Shown here in pieces: positions 1 to 13,289 of a DNA stretch of 64,000 nt; the stretch's first letter is position 1; every line of letters begins with the position of its first letter. Both the position numbers and the translations under genes were made by a program. Below the pieces are notes generated by a model that made no database searches, was not told the DNA's origin, and was given only the letters and a program-made list of their open reading frames with translations. Where the stretch lies: the NCBI GenBank assembly GCA_000711775.1, contig ARYC01001535.1:27129-91128 (forward strand), in the 5' to 3' direction. This stretch comes from Oxytricha trifallax (taxonomy: Eukaryota > Ciliophora > Spirotrichea > Sporadotrichida > Oxytrichidae).

Positions 1-1558
1 AATTAACCACAGCCCAGACTGGAAGTTCGGACTAGCATCATGAAAGAGAACATAAATTTAATGATGATCTCGTTTTAAGTCTCCTTGTGGAGGGTCTAGA
101 TGAAGGTTGTAAAATTTCTGATGATATACAACACTTAATTTCATTAATACAATACATTTATTATAATTAGAGATTTAACATAAGTTTAATTAATGATTCC
201 TATTAAATTCAATTTTTTTCCCAATTCATAATTATAATTAAAATTAAGGTCATATCAGCTTATAAATATTACTTAATGATGTTTCAATTAAATAAGATAA
301 TATAAAGAAGCAGGAGGGATATGTTATTAATTATAACGTTGATTATAGTGATATTTATAATGAAAGGAAACAGAATAGAACAGCAGCAACTGACACAAAA
401 CTTAAATAATATTTAGATAAAATATTTAGATTTAGAATAAAATTTTACATTTTTTTCAGATATTAAATAGTTTTAAATTTAAAAAATTGCAAGAGGTGCA
501 ACTCTTTAAGGTACGATTTTTTAAATATAATAAGATAATCAAAATATTAAAAGAAAACTCTAGAACTTCCTGATACACCAATATTGTTAAAAAGGGAGCC
601 ATTTAGCATAATACCAACTATCTGCAAAAATCTGGCAATCCTTCATAAAAAGACTGAAAAATATGATAGTATAGAGAAACTTAGAAATATAAATTGGTAA
701 CCAAAGAGATATCTTTTTTGGATATAAAAATATCCTTTCATCACTAAAAATTAATATAGGATTAATTAAATAATATTGGAGGGAAAAATATAGATTTAAA
801 AATAAAATTTCAATATTAAAACTAATAATCAGATGAAATATAAATTATAAGCTTATTTGAAAATAATATCAAAGAGAAGAAAAAAAAATATTAAGGAATT
901 TATATTTCAAAAAAATTAATGAAAACTAAGATCAATACAAAATTATAATGAGAAATATATTAATAAAAATGATAAAACTTTAATAAAATAAAAATTTATA
1001 GATACATTCAGTATTAAAGATATGTAATAATCACGATTTTTTTTTTAGAATAAAGTGAATTGTATTAAAAAATAAATTAAGAATATAAGAATATGAAAAC
1101 ATGTCTGATCAGAAGGTGCAGTGTCATTCATTTAAAATGTAAATTACAAAAAACATATCTAAAAAATTAATTTTACAGGGGTGGCACTAAGATCGATTGA
1201 GAAGTACATGCGAGCAAGAGTCAACTGAAGACTAAGAAAAACACAAGAAAAATTACACTCAAGCTAATGGAGCTAAGTATGAAGGAGAATGGAGAAATAA
1301 TAACGTTTTTTTTAGATTTCCATTTTTGATTATTACATTTACTATTGCTATTATTAATTATAAATTTGAATTTAAATTTCAACTTCTTTCAAAAAATCTT
1401 GAATAGCTTAAGGCCATTAAATATTACATTGTTGATTATTTTTATTAACTTAAATTTTGAACATTTTAAGAGAATCAGAAAGTCGCTCATTTTTATAGGA
1501 GCCTTTTAGAAAGTAATTTCAAGTAATATTTAAATAATATAAAACAATATAATAAAAC
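1..1558. other. AT-rich stretch, no gene recognised
   Basis: Very A+T-rich sequence with short homopolymer runs. I found no frame that looks like protein on either strand with TAA/TAG read as Gln, and no inverted repeat that stands out. It ends at the AAT duplication that flanks the TBE relic. Confidence 0.5.
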
Positions 1559-1561
1559 AAT

Positions 1562-2830
1562 CAAAATCCCAAAACCCCTTCAGTAGTTTTATTGAGTTTT
1601 TGATTGATAAAAGCCAAATGAGATGAGTATCGATTCAGGAGTTAGCTCAAAGAGGAAAACATGGAACCAAGCAAAGCCGTAAGAGGAAGAAAGAAAGAGA
1701 AGCCAAATCCATTTATAAGCTCAATTGAAATATGAACTTATTCATTCGTTTTATTCTAATACTTATTTATAAACTCAAAAACTCCCTTCTCTCGCACACA
1801 CCTTAGCTTTTTCATCGCTGACTCTCTTAGCAGCACTCTTAATAAAGTCTACTGTATCTATCTTTAAATCGTGAATCAAATAATGGTATCATAGAAGTTT
1901 TTTATAGTGCCCTTTTAGTATCCCACAATACAACTCAATACCATTAAACTGAGGTCTGTAAGGAACGTTAATACAGGAGTAATATTTAGTCTTTTATATT
2001 GCTTTCTTGAGTCTATAGTTTTGTGTACTGATAAGTTATCTACAAACATAATAATTTCCTAGTCAGCATACTTACCTCTGAGTTATCTTCTTTTATTCCA
2101 CAAAAGATTGCATGAGCTTCATTCTTAATCTTTTAGTCGTAAACTTCAATATTGCTATACTCTTGTAGCAAGACCTTGATTTAGAGGTATTGAATGTAAA
2201 TTCAGCTACATCATAATACCATGATCTTAAGCTCTCTGTATTTAATAATATATGTATATATATATATATATAATATAAATTATTCTTATAAAATGAAACA
2301 TTAAAATTAATCACTCTTTTAATGTGATTGACTGTCTTTTAAGATACATTTTCTTTATATATAAATGTTGCTATAGATTAAGCAGCTATGTTGAGCTAAG
2401 GTAAATGTTGATAAAACATCACAGTCCTCTAGGAGAGAGAGAAGTGAGCCCAATATTTCAAAGTCCTATCATTAACAAGATAATCAACATGATGCAGCTT
2501 ATGTTTCTAAGGTCTTTTAGGCTTAGAATTAAGTTACTATCTCTTCAAATTCAGATCTAAAAGTCAGTGGGACCTAACAGTCGCAGCAGATTTGTGAAGC
2601 AGCATTGCTATTGATGTATAATAAAGAATAGGCTTTAGGTAGTCATTATACTCATCACATCCTTATCGTATTTAAAATAGTAAACCTATACTCACTGTCA
2701 TATAAAGACCCCAAATCTCGCATTTACTTGCTTAAATTACTAATATTTAAACCCTAATAAAGCATCGTTATTTGCTACCTTTTATAAATCAAAAACTCAA
2801 TCAAACTACTGAAGAGGTTTTGGGGTATTG
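1562..2830. mobile_element. Internally deleted TBE-like transposon with telomere-like ends
   Basis: Both ends carry the 17-base C/A terminal motif known from hypotrich TBE elements (CAAAACCCCAAAACCCC). The left end (1562-1578) has one mismatch and the right end (reverse complement, 2814-2830) has two. The inverted repeat continues inward for about 45 bases as CAGTAGTTT.ATTGAGTTTTTGATT. A 3-bp target duplication AAT flanks it exactly (1559-1561 and 2831-2833), matching the ANT target of TBEs. At 1269 bp it is far shorter than the roughly 4 kb of a full TBE. Only decayed transposase remains; no zinc-finger kinase was found in it. The same terminal sequence recurs at 62651. Confidence 0.85.
1780..2640 (-). 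pseudogene. TBE-type DDE transposase, degraded
   Basis: Reverse-strand translation with TAA/TAG as Gln gives pieces of an IS630/Tc1-type transposase in order. An amino-terminal part ends in YLVNDRTLKYW (about 2450). Then come SWYYDVAEFTF (about 2210), MFVDNLSVHKT (about 2040) and PQFNGIELYCG (about 1930). The second and third match the D and E stations of the DDE catalytic triad. At least two frameshifts separate them, and a TGA follows the E motif, so the gene is dead. In full TBEs this 42-kDa protein acts in germline DNA cutting, from which I infer the ancestral role. The call rests on motif order and the telomere-like ends. Confidence 0.75.
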
Positions 2831-4414
2831 AATATGAAGGTGTTACTTCAAAAGTCTCAAATGTTGATGTTTTTAGTTAACTAAAATTTTGAACATTTTG
2901 AGAGAGTAAGAAAGTCAATCATTTATGGGAGTCTATGAAGTTTATTTATATATTTTAATTTTAGAATAACAATAATTAATAAATTTTTAAACTTATGATA
3001 AGTTATGATCAAATCTTTTTACAAAAATAGTTTATAATTAATAAACATTAAATCTAAATTATTCGATTAAGATTGTGTATTTTGTTGATATAATTATAGT
3101 TTTTAAAGATTTAATCATCTTATTTTAATATTTAAACCGAAGTTCTTATAATACAATTTACGTTGGCCCATATATGCATGACCAAATCCCTTTACATTAT
3201 ATGGATGAAGCAGATAATAAATGAATAAAATTAAAGTCAGTATGGATAACTTGAATTTTTATTAACATAGAAAGTTGTGAAAAAGATTCAACATAAATCA
3301 CAAACATCAAATATTCTTTATTAATCGATTCTTTTACATATTTATTAAATAATATAAAAATTTGTCATTTTTATTATTTTTATTATTTTTTAAATCTAAT
3401 AATTTTAATATGTCTTTTTTTAAGAAGGCTATTTCAAAAAAATACTAAGAAATAATTTGCTGGATCGATAGCAAGCTACTTTAATTATGCTAAATTTTAT
3501 CAATTAGTTCCATTTATTGTTATAGTAATATCAACAAAAGAGTTATATATATAGAAAGGGTTTGGTTCGTGGTTAAATAAAAAATTTATAACATTTAAGA
3601 TTGATTAGCTCCAATTTTCTTAGCAGGTTAATTTTAAAAAGGTAATTTATACCACAGGTTTCCTCCTGATAAGAAGTCTAAATACATAAAGCTTAGCTTA
3701 GTATGATGTGTGTGCAGTAGCTGCTATAATTTTTAGGAAAGATTTGAAATTTATATCTTTTTTATAGCTTAGAAGATAATCTTCAAAGCCTAGTCTTATC
3801 GAGGATAACAATTAGTTTAATTGCTTATTTATCTATTAAGAGCAATTTTCATGAGTTACAATAAAGCCTCTTTAATAAAAATAATTGGATTAAAGGACAT
3901 AAATATTTTTATCAAAATTTTTTGTCACAACCTAAACCTGATATCCTCGAGACTAATAGATATTTAATTACTAAAAGCTCCGTATATTTTTTAACGGATA
4001 AAATATTGAAAAGTCTTTAGTCAACTATTTAAGTATAGTAATGTTTTTAATGAGTTATCAAAGTTCGAAGATTATATCACAAAAGAGAGAGAGAGTTCTG
4101 GAAGATAGTTTTAAACTTAAGAATTTTATTTGCTGACTATGCTTTAGGATGAATTTAACTCAAATCTTTTTAATTTTCCACTATTACTAAAACATATTAA
4201 AATTAGCACAGTAGTTTGCTCTCCCAAAATAAAAACATTTAAAAATATGTTCAATATGAGAATACAGAGTACCATCATAATTTTTCTTATTACTTAATAC
4301 TAATTTTACATTAGCTCTTGACCAGATTGATATGTTAAATCACACTTTTAAACATTATTTATAGGAGTTTAATAAGACAATATCAAATTTCTAAAATTTA
4401 ACTTGCCAATATAA
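2831..4414. other. AT-rich stretch, no gene recognised
   Basis: No convincing frame and no long repeat. The part at 3590-3900 is slightly richer in G+C but gives no extended protein-like translation. Confidence 0.4.
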
Positions 4415-4714
4415 TTGATTATACAATGAAGTAATTTAATAATGAATCTTCATAAAAATAAAATAAGTAAAGTTTAGGGAATACAGTGCTGTTTTAATCA
4501 TTTCATCATCTGCTCATCTTCAAATTCGCTCAATCTTTGATATCGATGCTCGGTAGTATAATCACTCTCAAAACATCAATTTGAAAGATTAAGTAAATAT
4601 GAAGATGGAAATGAGCAAAGGAAGAAATGATTTAAAAAGCACTGTAGTCCCTAAACTTTTCTTATTTTATTGATTATGAAGATTCATTATTAAATTATTT
4701 CATTGTGTAATCAA
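4415..4714. mobile_element. 300-bp foldback (MITE-like) element
   Basis: The two halves are near-complete inverted copies. The left end TTGATTATACAATGAAG pairs with CATTGTGTAATCAA on the right, and pairing runs with few mismatches almost to the centre near 4560. ATAA lies immediately outside each end (4411-4414 and 4715-4718) and is a possible 4-bp target duplication. There is no coding capacity. It is not the same sequence as the larger foldbacks further along the window. Confidence 0.7.
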
Positions 4715-5256
4715 ATAAACTTATATTTAAAGATTAATTTACTAAGACTTTGTTTTTGCTGAACAAGATATGTCCAAAAAACTAATGTCATTTTTTCTTG
4801 AATTTAATATATTAATTCGACTCTTCAATCATTATTTAGGGTCATGAAAACATATTTTATAAGTACACACCAATCATTCAAGATTCATAAAGAAATTTCA
4901 TAACAAAATATAGATAATATGAACTTGAATAGTGCAGTGAGTATTCCAAAATGGAAATTTCTTGGCTTTGGATTAATTATTTTAATATAAGATCTTAAGT
5001 GATACAGTCAAGAATAGCTTAAACTAAGTCCATACTCTCTTTACTGAAGCATCTCTTCAATAATGACTTAATCCTGCTTTCTTATTATAATACTGAGAAA
5101 AATCTTTAAATTTAATTATGAAAATACTTAAATTTAAATTTTTCATGATAAAAATAGCTTTTTTATAAAGATTTAAAATTGATGTTTATTATCCTAACTC
5201 TTAAGATACATGTAAAAGTCTTAGATCTTAAAGCATTTATTATACTTTTAAAATGA

Positions 5257-5859
5257 TTTTTTGAAGTAAGTAAAAATAAATATTACTTTATTAGTACTAT
5301 CAAAATTGATAAAACTTAACAATTATACATAGTGATTATAATCAAAGGTGATAAATCAGATAAATATTGTATTTATACTATCAAGATATCTTTAGAAATC
5401 ATTTATAAGAGAACATTAATATTAAGGTTATTACTTATAAATCCCTTTCAATTCTCGGTACCTTATGACGAAAATGGTATTTTACTGAATCAAAAGAGTT
5501 CAAAATTCTTAAGTTATCAACGTATATGCTTAAGTAGGCCAATTAAAGATTTTATAGAAATGTAAAAATAAATTTTAGTATAAAATTTAATAATTTATCA
5601 AACTGGAACACTATTGGGATAAATTTGTAAACTTTAAATTAATCGATTTATAAATAAAAATTAAAAGTTGACTTATATGATAAAAGATTGTTTCCATTAA
5701 AATAGATAGATAGATAGTTTAATTTATGCTACATAAAATTATTTTATCGAATAAGAAATGATCGATTTGCAACTAGATTTATATTTTAAAATATCATTAA
5801 TGAAACTAATATATGAGATATGTAATAAAATAAAATACAAGACAATAAGAAAATAATGA
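5257..5859 (+). CDS. Open frame of about 200 codons, unknown product
   Basis: With TAA/TAG as Gln the frame stays open from just after a TGA at 5254 to TGA 5857-5859. The middle reads like real protein (IKGDKSDKYCIYTIKISLEI, then VPYDENGILLNQKSSKF), followed by a Lys/Gln-rich tail. No in-frame ATG lies near the beginning, so the true start, or an upstream segment, is missing. An open frame this long could still arise by chance in such A+T-rich DNA. I recognise no family. Confidence 0.3.
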
Positions 5860-8035
5860 TTCTTCAATTTAAATTAAGCTATTTGAGAATTATGATTTTA
5901 CTGATGACAAGGAAATATTCTTCATACCTGATTAATCAACGTTCTACTGCTCTTTGCTTTTAAACGAGTCTGACTTTTGAAATTATCAGAGTTTGAATAA
6001 TTGTTATGATTTTATTTTTGCTTCTAAACAGCTTAAACTTAGATGTCATGACAAAGCTCACTAACCGGCGTCAAGATTTACTGTATCATTTGAATTTCAT
6101 AAACAGCTTCTTACTTTTTTCTATGATATATTTTCATAAAGATGTAAAAGGATGTAGTTTTTAATTGGTTCTGATTTATAAAAAGTAATATTAAATTTTC
6201 TCTTTCATTTTTTTAAATATCCCTTTTTGGATTTATCCCTATATTCCATAACTAATAGTAAAAAATAAATTTCATATATTAGTTTGAAATTTTACAATTA
6301 TTCAGCATTAAAATACAATAAATATATTATCTTTTCATTTAAATATTTTAATCGCTGAGTCAATTGTAATATTATTGTAATTTATTGCAAATTAAACAAA
6401 GATTATAGTTCTCTGGGTGCATTTAAGTAGACTTTAATAATAAGGAGACTTTAATACTAAACTATAAAGGATTTCAATTAAAAAGAAAGATTATTCTCTT
6501 TATATTTTATTATGAAAATTATTTGAAAAAAAATAAAGATTAGAACATATAATGGTAGTAAATTTAATCTTATTCAGGCCTTATGCAAACTCGATGCTTT
6601 AGTAAATTTATCAATAACTACTAGAAAGCATATATGATGCACTTAAATTTCTGTGGTTGAGATATTAAATTTGGGATATTAATTTTCAGTATTGTTCTTA
6701 CGAAAGACAAGCTGATATTTGCACTAGACTAATGAGAAGTAATCTGATGGCTATACTCCATTATTATGATCCTTCAAATGCTTACAGATAATAGAACCAA
6801 AGAACATTTATTGGGCTTTCTTAACCCAGTACTTGACAATAGCTGATTTCTTATCTGTACTTCATTTAAGGATCTCTAAAATTGTATATTAATTTCTCAT
6901 TAATAGAATATCCTTTATAGAGAGGATGCTTTTAATGTTTATTTTATAAATTTTTAGTCTTCCTCGCTTTCTACTAATTTATAATACATATAATTTGTTG
7001 CAAAAAAAAGAGAAGTTATTTAGGCAATTTACCTTCTAATTAAAAGTTATTCTAATACTTAGAGTCCCATCCTGACACTAACAAAATTCTGCATCTCTAA
7101 TGCATTAGAGGAAACACATTCATGCACCCCTTAGAGTAATAATTAAAATGTATTAAAATCGTAATTCTATTTTTATTTTTCGGCATCATACCTAAGCTTT
7201 CAAGATAAAATTATTTTTTCCTTGCCTATATGCAACTTTGCTATCATACCTATTATTATAGAAGATAGTACCTATTTTCATAGCTTTATGATTTGAATAA
7301 GAAATACTTACCCCTCTTTAATAAATTACACAACCTCTCATTATTGTTCATTATATTTGATAGGTTTACCTGCTATTCATAAGTAATATGTTAAATTTCT
7401 ATTTGATAGCAGACAGAAAGGTTGTGATCATAAGTCTCCTAGATATTCTAATGGTTTTATAAAGCCCAAAATTTCATTTCTTAAAATAAAGTATCCGATA
7501 GTTATGCTTTAATAGAATGATTGATCGATAGATTAAAATTGGTTTATTTATTAGAATTGAAAATTAATTTATTATTTTTTCTCAATTTGTTTTAGAATGA
7601 TGTTTAATTTAATGCGTGGGATCTGGAAAAGGGTTATTTGATGAAGAGGATCTATTAAAATAATAATTTAAATATCTTATGAAGACATTTATTTTTTGTA
7701 ACTTAAACATTTTTGAAGTTAAATTTCAAAATAGGAATATATAATATAGAATCTATGCAAATTTATCAAATAAACAAAAGCATAATATACTTATTTCATT
7801 ATTAAAATTCAATAAATATTGCACTTTTTATTTTTAAATATATATATTTAAATACGAATATTTGTTTGTAAAAAAGAAAATATAAAATAAGAGAAGCTAT
7901 ATTTTATCATCGAATTTGAGTTTCGTAATATATAAAATTATAACAATAACTTTAAATATCTCTATATAATTTCTATGAAGATTGCACTATTGTGATCAAA
8001 TTCAATTCTCTTATGATAAACAGCTCGATTTCCAG
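5860..8035. other. Intergenic, weak coding hints only
   Basis: Mostly A+T-rich DNA. Around 6570-7480 base composition rises a little and short minus-strand pieces look protein-like, but none extends beyond about 40 codons without changing frame. Possibly remains of an old element. Confidence 0.35.
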
Positions 8036-9169
8036 ATGCTTCCTCCGACTATTTTATCTGTCATTTTAAATTAATTATTATTAGCGATCGCTATATTTTA
8101 TTCAGTAGTGTCTAATGCTTCATAGAAAGCGTATTTGGAAGATAGAATTTATAGGTTGAATACGGGGAAGTTGCCTAGATAATTTTTTGGTGGTGAAATC
8201 GTTATCTTGTATAAAGATGTGGGTGGAGGGAAAATCATTTCGCGTATACGCAAAAGATTCACCTCATTGACTGAAAAAATTGCAAGATATTGAATTGCTT
8301 GTTCTATAAAAAGGTCAGTGCTTGTATGTTTGTTTAATTGTTTGTTGCCCCACTATATCAAAGTACCTAGCTAATCTGAAATTTGAAAACTAGCGACTGG
8401 TAGATATGATGGTGATGGAAGTACTATGAGTCTTGAAGTTAATGGTATCGTTGTTTACAATAAAAGATGTGCTTTAAGAGCAGCAACAAGTATCCAACTT
8501 TATCTCATTAATTTATATTATTTAGAAAATTTTGACTTTACTAGATAATAATTTTTAAAAAATTATAAAAGCCTTAAATTAGCTTTTTTTTGCATTTATC
8601 GATGCAATTTCAAAAATTTATGAAAATTTGAAAAAATTAAAACTCAATTTCTTTACCTATAAATACAAGGATATTATTAATTAATGAGTGCTGATCATCT
8701 TCACGCCTTTATCTCCCCGATCTGGCAAGCCTTCATTGAGAACGGAGGCTGTGAATATTTTGAGCAACTTGAAAGTGTCGATCCGAGGGCTCAGATTTCG
8801 GGTAGTAGGAATGGAAACCACCTTCCTTATCTATACCTCGTTATTGTTACATTTATTATAGGTTTTTATCAGAAAATCGAAGTTAGATTGGAAAAAATAC
8901 CTAGTTGTTTAAATGAAAACCACCTTCATGAACATTCCCCCCCCAGCCTGGAAGTAGATGGCTGTGACGTTTTTGACGAAAATAATACTTTATTATGTTA
9001 TTAGTTCACCCAGTGGGACCCTATACAATAAAATTAATCAATACTTCTTCTAAATTTTTCATCGAGATTATTCATCAATAGAAGCCCCGAGCCTCTAAAC
9101 TTAAAGCTATCTTTGAATGAATCAAGCTAATAATCTGCCATCCCTCTCTTCATAAAAAGATTCTTCTGA
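8036..9169 (+). CDS. 377-codon frame interrupted by three in-frame TGA codons
   Basis: The frame starts at ATG 8036 and ends at TGA 9167-9169. TAA and TAG are frequent and fit Gln. There is a predicted membrane segment near residues 5-25 (TILSVILNQLLLAIAIFYSV), then GGEIVILYKDVGGGK, then GRYDGDGSTMSLEVNGIVVY. An internal methionine at 8684 opens the last 161 codons (SPIWQAFIENGGCEYFEQL). Three TGA codons occur inside without loss of frame: 8291, one before KLATGRYDG, and one before KFEKIKT. Either the gene is a pseudogene hit by substitutions only, or TGA is decoded. Trp would fit at each. Product unknown. Confidence 0.45.
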
Positions 9170-10236
9170 TTTCCAAACACTTTCTATATTTTTTCATTTA
9201 AGTTGAAGCGTTAATGTGAAGATCTATTCCATTTGATAGCATTTCTATTTTAATAATTTACTATGATATAATTTTAATACAGACTAATTAATTGTTAATA
9301 AAATAGATCCATAAAACTCAATGAAAATCAATTTATTTCATATTGTTTCTTTGATAGGATTACTGTAAAACTTAAAAGGATAATAAATAGAGTAAAAAAT
9401 TTAATATTTTATTGCATAAATATATTAATAAGACGCTATTGAAAACACGCAAAATATATTAAATATAAATATGAAATATCTTTGCTGTAAAAAAAAGATG
9501 AATTACTGAAATGAAATTAAACTTTACAATGTGTAATTGAATTCAATTAAAATAAAGTTTAAGACTCAACCTTTTGATTAAAGGCTAGGTAAAAATAGAC
9601 TTTGGAAGCTATAAGTTCGTGGCTGGAAGATTATTTTATCGATGCTGTTTATATTATGAGAAGGGTGTAAGGGATAAGAATCCTTTGCTCTAAATAGGAG
9701 TGATTATTTTCACTCAAAAGCTTCATTTCTTAGAGTATATCTTGCTACTTAAAACATAAAATATAATGATAATTTATATTAATTTTAGTAGAATTAATAG
9801 ATATCCAAACAATAAAATAGTATGAATAATAAAATAAATTAATTCTTTTTTTTTAAATTAATTAAAATTTAGGAACTAAGTTTAAGCAATTTTCTTATGA
9901 ATAAGCTCATCATAATAATTAATTATTGGCTTAATAAAACACTACTTTCTCATCTTAAAATTAATACTTTCACATATTAATCCAATTTTTCGAGATACTA
10001 AATTATTCGTTTATCTAATTGCCTGATTATTCTATAAATTAATTAATTTAGTTCAAATATAATAATCATAAATTCTTTTTCTTTAGTATATTTTCAATTT
10101 ATGGGGTTTATTGGAAATAAACCAAAAATTAATTTTTATATTTAAATTATAGTAAATTTAGGTATTTATATTTAATTTCTCTATTTTTTATTATATAATC
10201 ATTTGATATTAAGCCTAAGTTATTTTACTATCTCTG
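9170..10236. other. Gap without recognised gene
   Basis: A+T-rich. The stretch 9600-9740 is slightly less so but yields no extended frame. Nothing else seen. Confidence 0.4.
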
Positions 10237-10600
10237 TCACAAAAAATACCCTGAAATGTAAACGATATCGGTTTTATGCATTTGCAAAAAATAAGGAGGC
10301 CTTTGTAAAAATGACAAGGCAATAATATTCCCCTCAGCAATCCCACTCACTGTTGTTAATGGAGAAAGATCCGTACGAGTGTAGTAATTACACTAATTGC
10401 TCTCTGTAGAAGTTGAATATCTCTATCTTGATTCTTTGCTTTCATCAGTATGACATAGTACCTATGAAAAAGCTTCCATATTTATAAATTCAATTTCTCA
10501 CTTATGCTTTTCTGATCTTCACAATATAGTCATCAGTATATTCATTATTATAAGAACCATATGCCTCTCTAAAAACAGGCTCTGGATGTCAACCATCAAA
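10237..10600 (-). pseudogene. Decayed or recoded C-terminal extension of the 10601-11308 gene
   Basis: Beyond the TGA at 10601-10603 the same frame keeps a protein-like run (HPEPVFREAYGSYNNEYTDD) with further TGAs where Trp would fit. After a frameshift it continues through RTDLSPLTTVSGIAEGNIIA to a TGA at 10237-10239. The ancestral protein was therefore probably about 355 residues, and the 235-residue ORF is its first two thirds. Confidence 0.4.
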
Positions 10601-11308
10601 TCAGGACATAAGGCTTCTTACAAGCGCTTCAGCGTGCTTACTGGTTGATGCTATTTGGCATATAAGCTTACAGAATTTGTGATTTCTGCAATTCCACATT
10701 AGTTTTGGACCACCAACCAATTCAACCATCAAACACATATCTTTGAATATTTAATCCCAGTTTGTCTAGCAATAAATTGAGTTTATTTCAAGTGAAAAAT
10801 ACCTCTCTATGGAGTTCGTAAACAGCTGATGAGAATTTTCAAGTGCTATCGAATGAGTATACTTCCAGGTACATAGAGTCGTATTTATATCAATTTTATC
10901 TGCAAAACTGATTTAAAAATTGATATAATCATATTATACTAAATATCTTAAAATATCTATTATTTTATTTGTTGTTTAATTAAGATAATCTTCCTCCTAC
11001 TTATAATAGATCAATTCAGCAATAATGTTAATTTATTAATGGAGTTCAGTCAAAGTCAAGAAGAATTAATGAGCCCAACCTTTCCTTTGTTTTTGAATTT
11101 TTATTATTACAACGAAATTATTGAATATAAGAATGTCCTCCTTAACCATAGAATCTTCACCAATGAGCTTGAAGCCTCTGATAAGATAAAGAAGATGTTT
11201 TGTTTCCTTGGATAGATCGATGACCTTAACCTCACCCTACAAAGATGAAGCTCTCGAATCAATAAATATAGCAGCTCTATATACCCATATAAAATCTTAA
11301 GCACTCAT
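10601..11308 (-). CDS. Intact 235-residue ORF in the ciliate code, unknown function
   Basis: ATG at 11306-11308, TGA at 10601-10603, no internal TGA. Gln is often TAA/TAG, and all five Trp in the part read are TGG. Readable segments include MSAQDFIWVYRAAIFIDSRA, KETKHLLYLIRGFKLIGED, then a Lys/Gln-rich stretch, then TWKYTHSIALENSHQLF and KLMWNCRNHKFCKLICQIAS. No signal peptide is obvious. I recognise no domain. A shorter standard-code frame on the same strand (11107-11304) is a shadow of this one. The ATG was chosen because it opens the continuous protein-like frame. Confidence 0.6.
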
Positions 11309-11734
11309 TAACTATACTAACTAACGGAGATAAAATTCAATTCTGCCTCCTCTTTGGAAGTATGATTGAAGACATCTAGCCTAAAATAATACTTGCTTAT
11401 TTATTGATAATTAATTCTCAAATGGCAAAAAATCATCTAAAGCTTTAAATTAAACTTCATTAAACAAATTCCATAGCAAGTGATATTTCATAATACACAT
11501 TTTGTATTTGGTATAATTTGTTTAATAAAACCCACTCTTTATTTATTTCATTTAAATTATCTTGTATTTCAATTATATTCTTCTTTAATTTCATTAAGTT
11601 TTACTCTTGGAGTTTTATTAATATATCATATGCAGCTTTTGAAATCAATTATTATTTTATATTTTATTAAATTATTATTTATACATTTACTGAGAACTCG
11701 ATTTATTTATGTTATATTTGATGAGAATATATAG

Positions 11735-12016
11735 ACCATTATTTTAATTTCAAGCATCAACTAAAGGAACTATCTACCTATTTAAGATAGTCTTAGTGTC
11801 TAAATGTTTTATCGTTTAATTCTTGCTAAATGCTCCTGAATTTGTCACAATGAGTTATGATTGACATCTTCACCTCTATTCCAATCAGTGTCATCATCAT
11901 CCGAAAGTTACACTTACTTCATAAAACATTTGAGTTACATCTTTATCAATCAACTTTCCTGTGCTATGAAATTTCAAAAACACAGGCTTATTTTTATTCT
12001 GAAGTTATAGTTCCAT
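11735..12016 (-). pseudogene. Short broken gene with acidic middle
   Basis: ATG at 12014-12016 starts MELQLQNKNKPVFLKFHSTG and runs 40 codons to a TGA at 11897. After a frameshift the adjoining sequence reads LSDDDDTDWNRGEDVNHNSL, then a Gln/Arg-rich helix-like tail with one more TGA. It looks like a single small gene with one indel. Function unknown. Confidence 0.35.
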
Positions 12017-12499
12017 TCCGTCATATCAGGTCATGAAAATTATCTTTTTGTGAGAACTACTCCAATTGTGGTGATATTTAGAATATAAATTAAACTGTAA
12101 AACTGAAAATGTAGAGATCTGGCATTTAAGATTAATAATCAGAGGAATATAAGATTGATATACAATTTAATTTAAATATTGATTATAAAATTGTAAATAA
12201 AAACTAATTGTGTTATCAATCTCCTTATGATAATCAAATATTTTCCACTTGATTTCAATGAGTCACTGTTCGTTTTGCTCCACTGTAAAGTGTTTTTCTT
12301 GTATGTCCTCCATTTTTATAAGGTAAGAACACCAAAATATTTTTATTACAATTTGAATAATTTATGGGTGTATAGTCTCCAGTAATGTCTCAGTTAAAAG
12401 TCAAAAATCGATCTTAATTATATTTTATTAATCTAATAATTCTTAGATTATTTATTTTATTTGCTAGCTAAGCAGTTAAAACAATATGAAAGAGAACGT

Positions 12500-12526
12500 G
12501 TATATATATATATATATATATATATT
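12500..12526. repeat. (TA)n microsatellite
   Basis: About thirteen perfect TA units. Unremarkable in this composition, listed for completeness. Confidence 0.9.
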
Positions 12527-13289
12527 AGGAATGAGATTGATTTGATGATAAGTAGGGATACTTTATTGTGATGGATTTAAAGAACAATAATATTTATTGT
12601 AACCACTATTTAGAAATAGTTAGCTTCATATATAATTAAAAATATAAAACCCCAAGAGTAAAATTTAAAGAAATTGGCTGACTGAACAAATATTTAAAAA
12701 ACAAATAAGCAAAAGTAGAAAATAATAAATCTGAAATAATTAAGAAAAATTAAAAATGTATAAATAAATTATAAAACATATTAAACATAATATCTCTAAA
12801 GAATCTAAAGCTCTATTTTATTGTATAACTATTTATTGACTCTCCTCTTACTAAATTTCGTTTAGAATTATAAAAATGCATAAAAATATGATTAAACATA
12901 TCGATCTTAGAGACTATTTACGTTAGCCATATGAAACAGATATAAAAGCTCGAGAGGCCAAAGAAAAAAGTATGATAATATATCTGGGATTAAGAATTTG
13001 TAAATTACCAGAAGGATTTTTATTTCGGGAATTTTAAACTGCTAATATATTTAGGTTGATAGACTTGTAATTGAAAAAGCTTCTAGAAGGTTCACTGGGT
13101 TGAAAAGGCATTTTGAGCACTTTAAGAGAATGAAAGAGATCTGAAGAATACATAGATGCTACCTAAGATAATTCCTAAAGATAAAAAGGCAATTCAATGG
13201 CATGTAAGTTACAAAATGTGATCTATTTGGGAAAAATAAAAGGTAATACCAACTTTATCAAAAGATGAACTTATTATGAATATCAAAAA

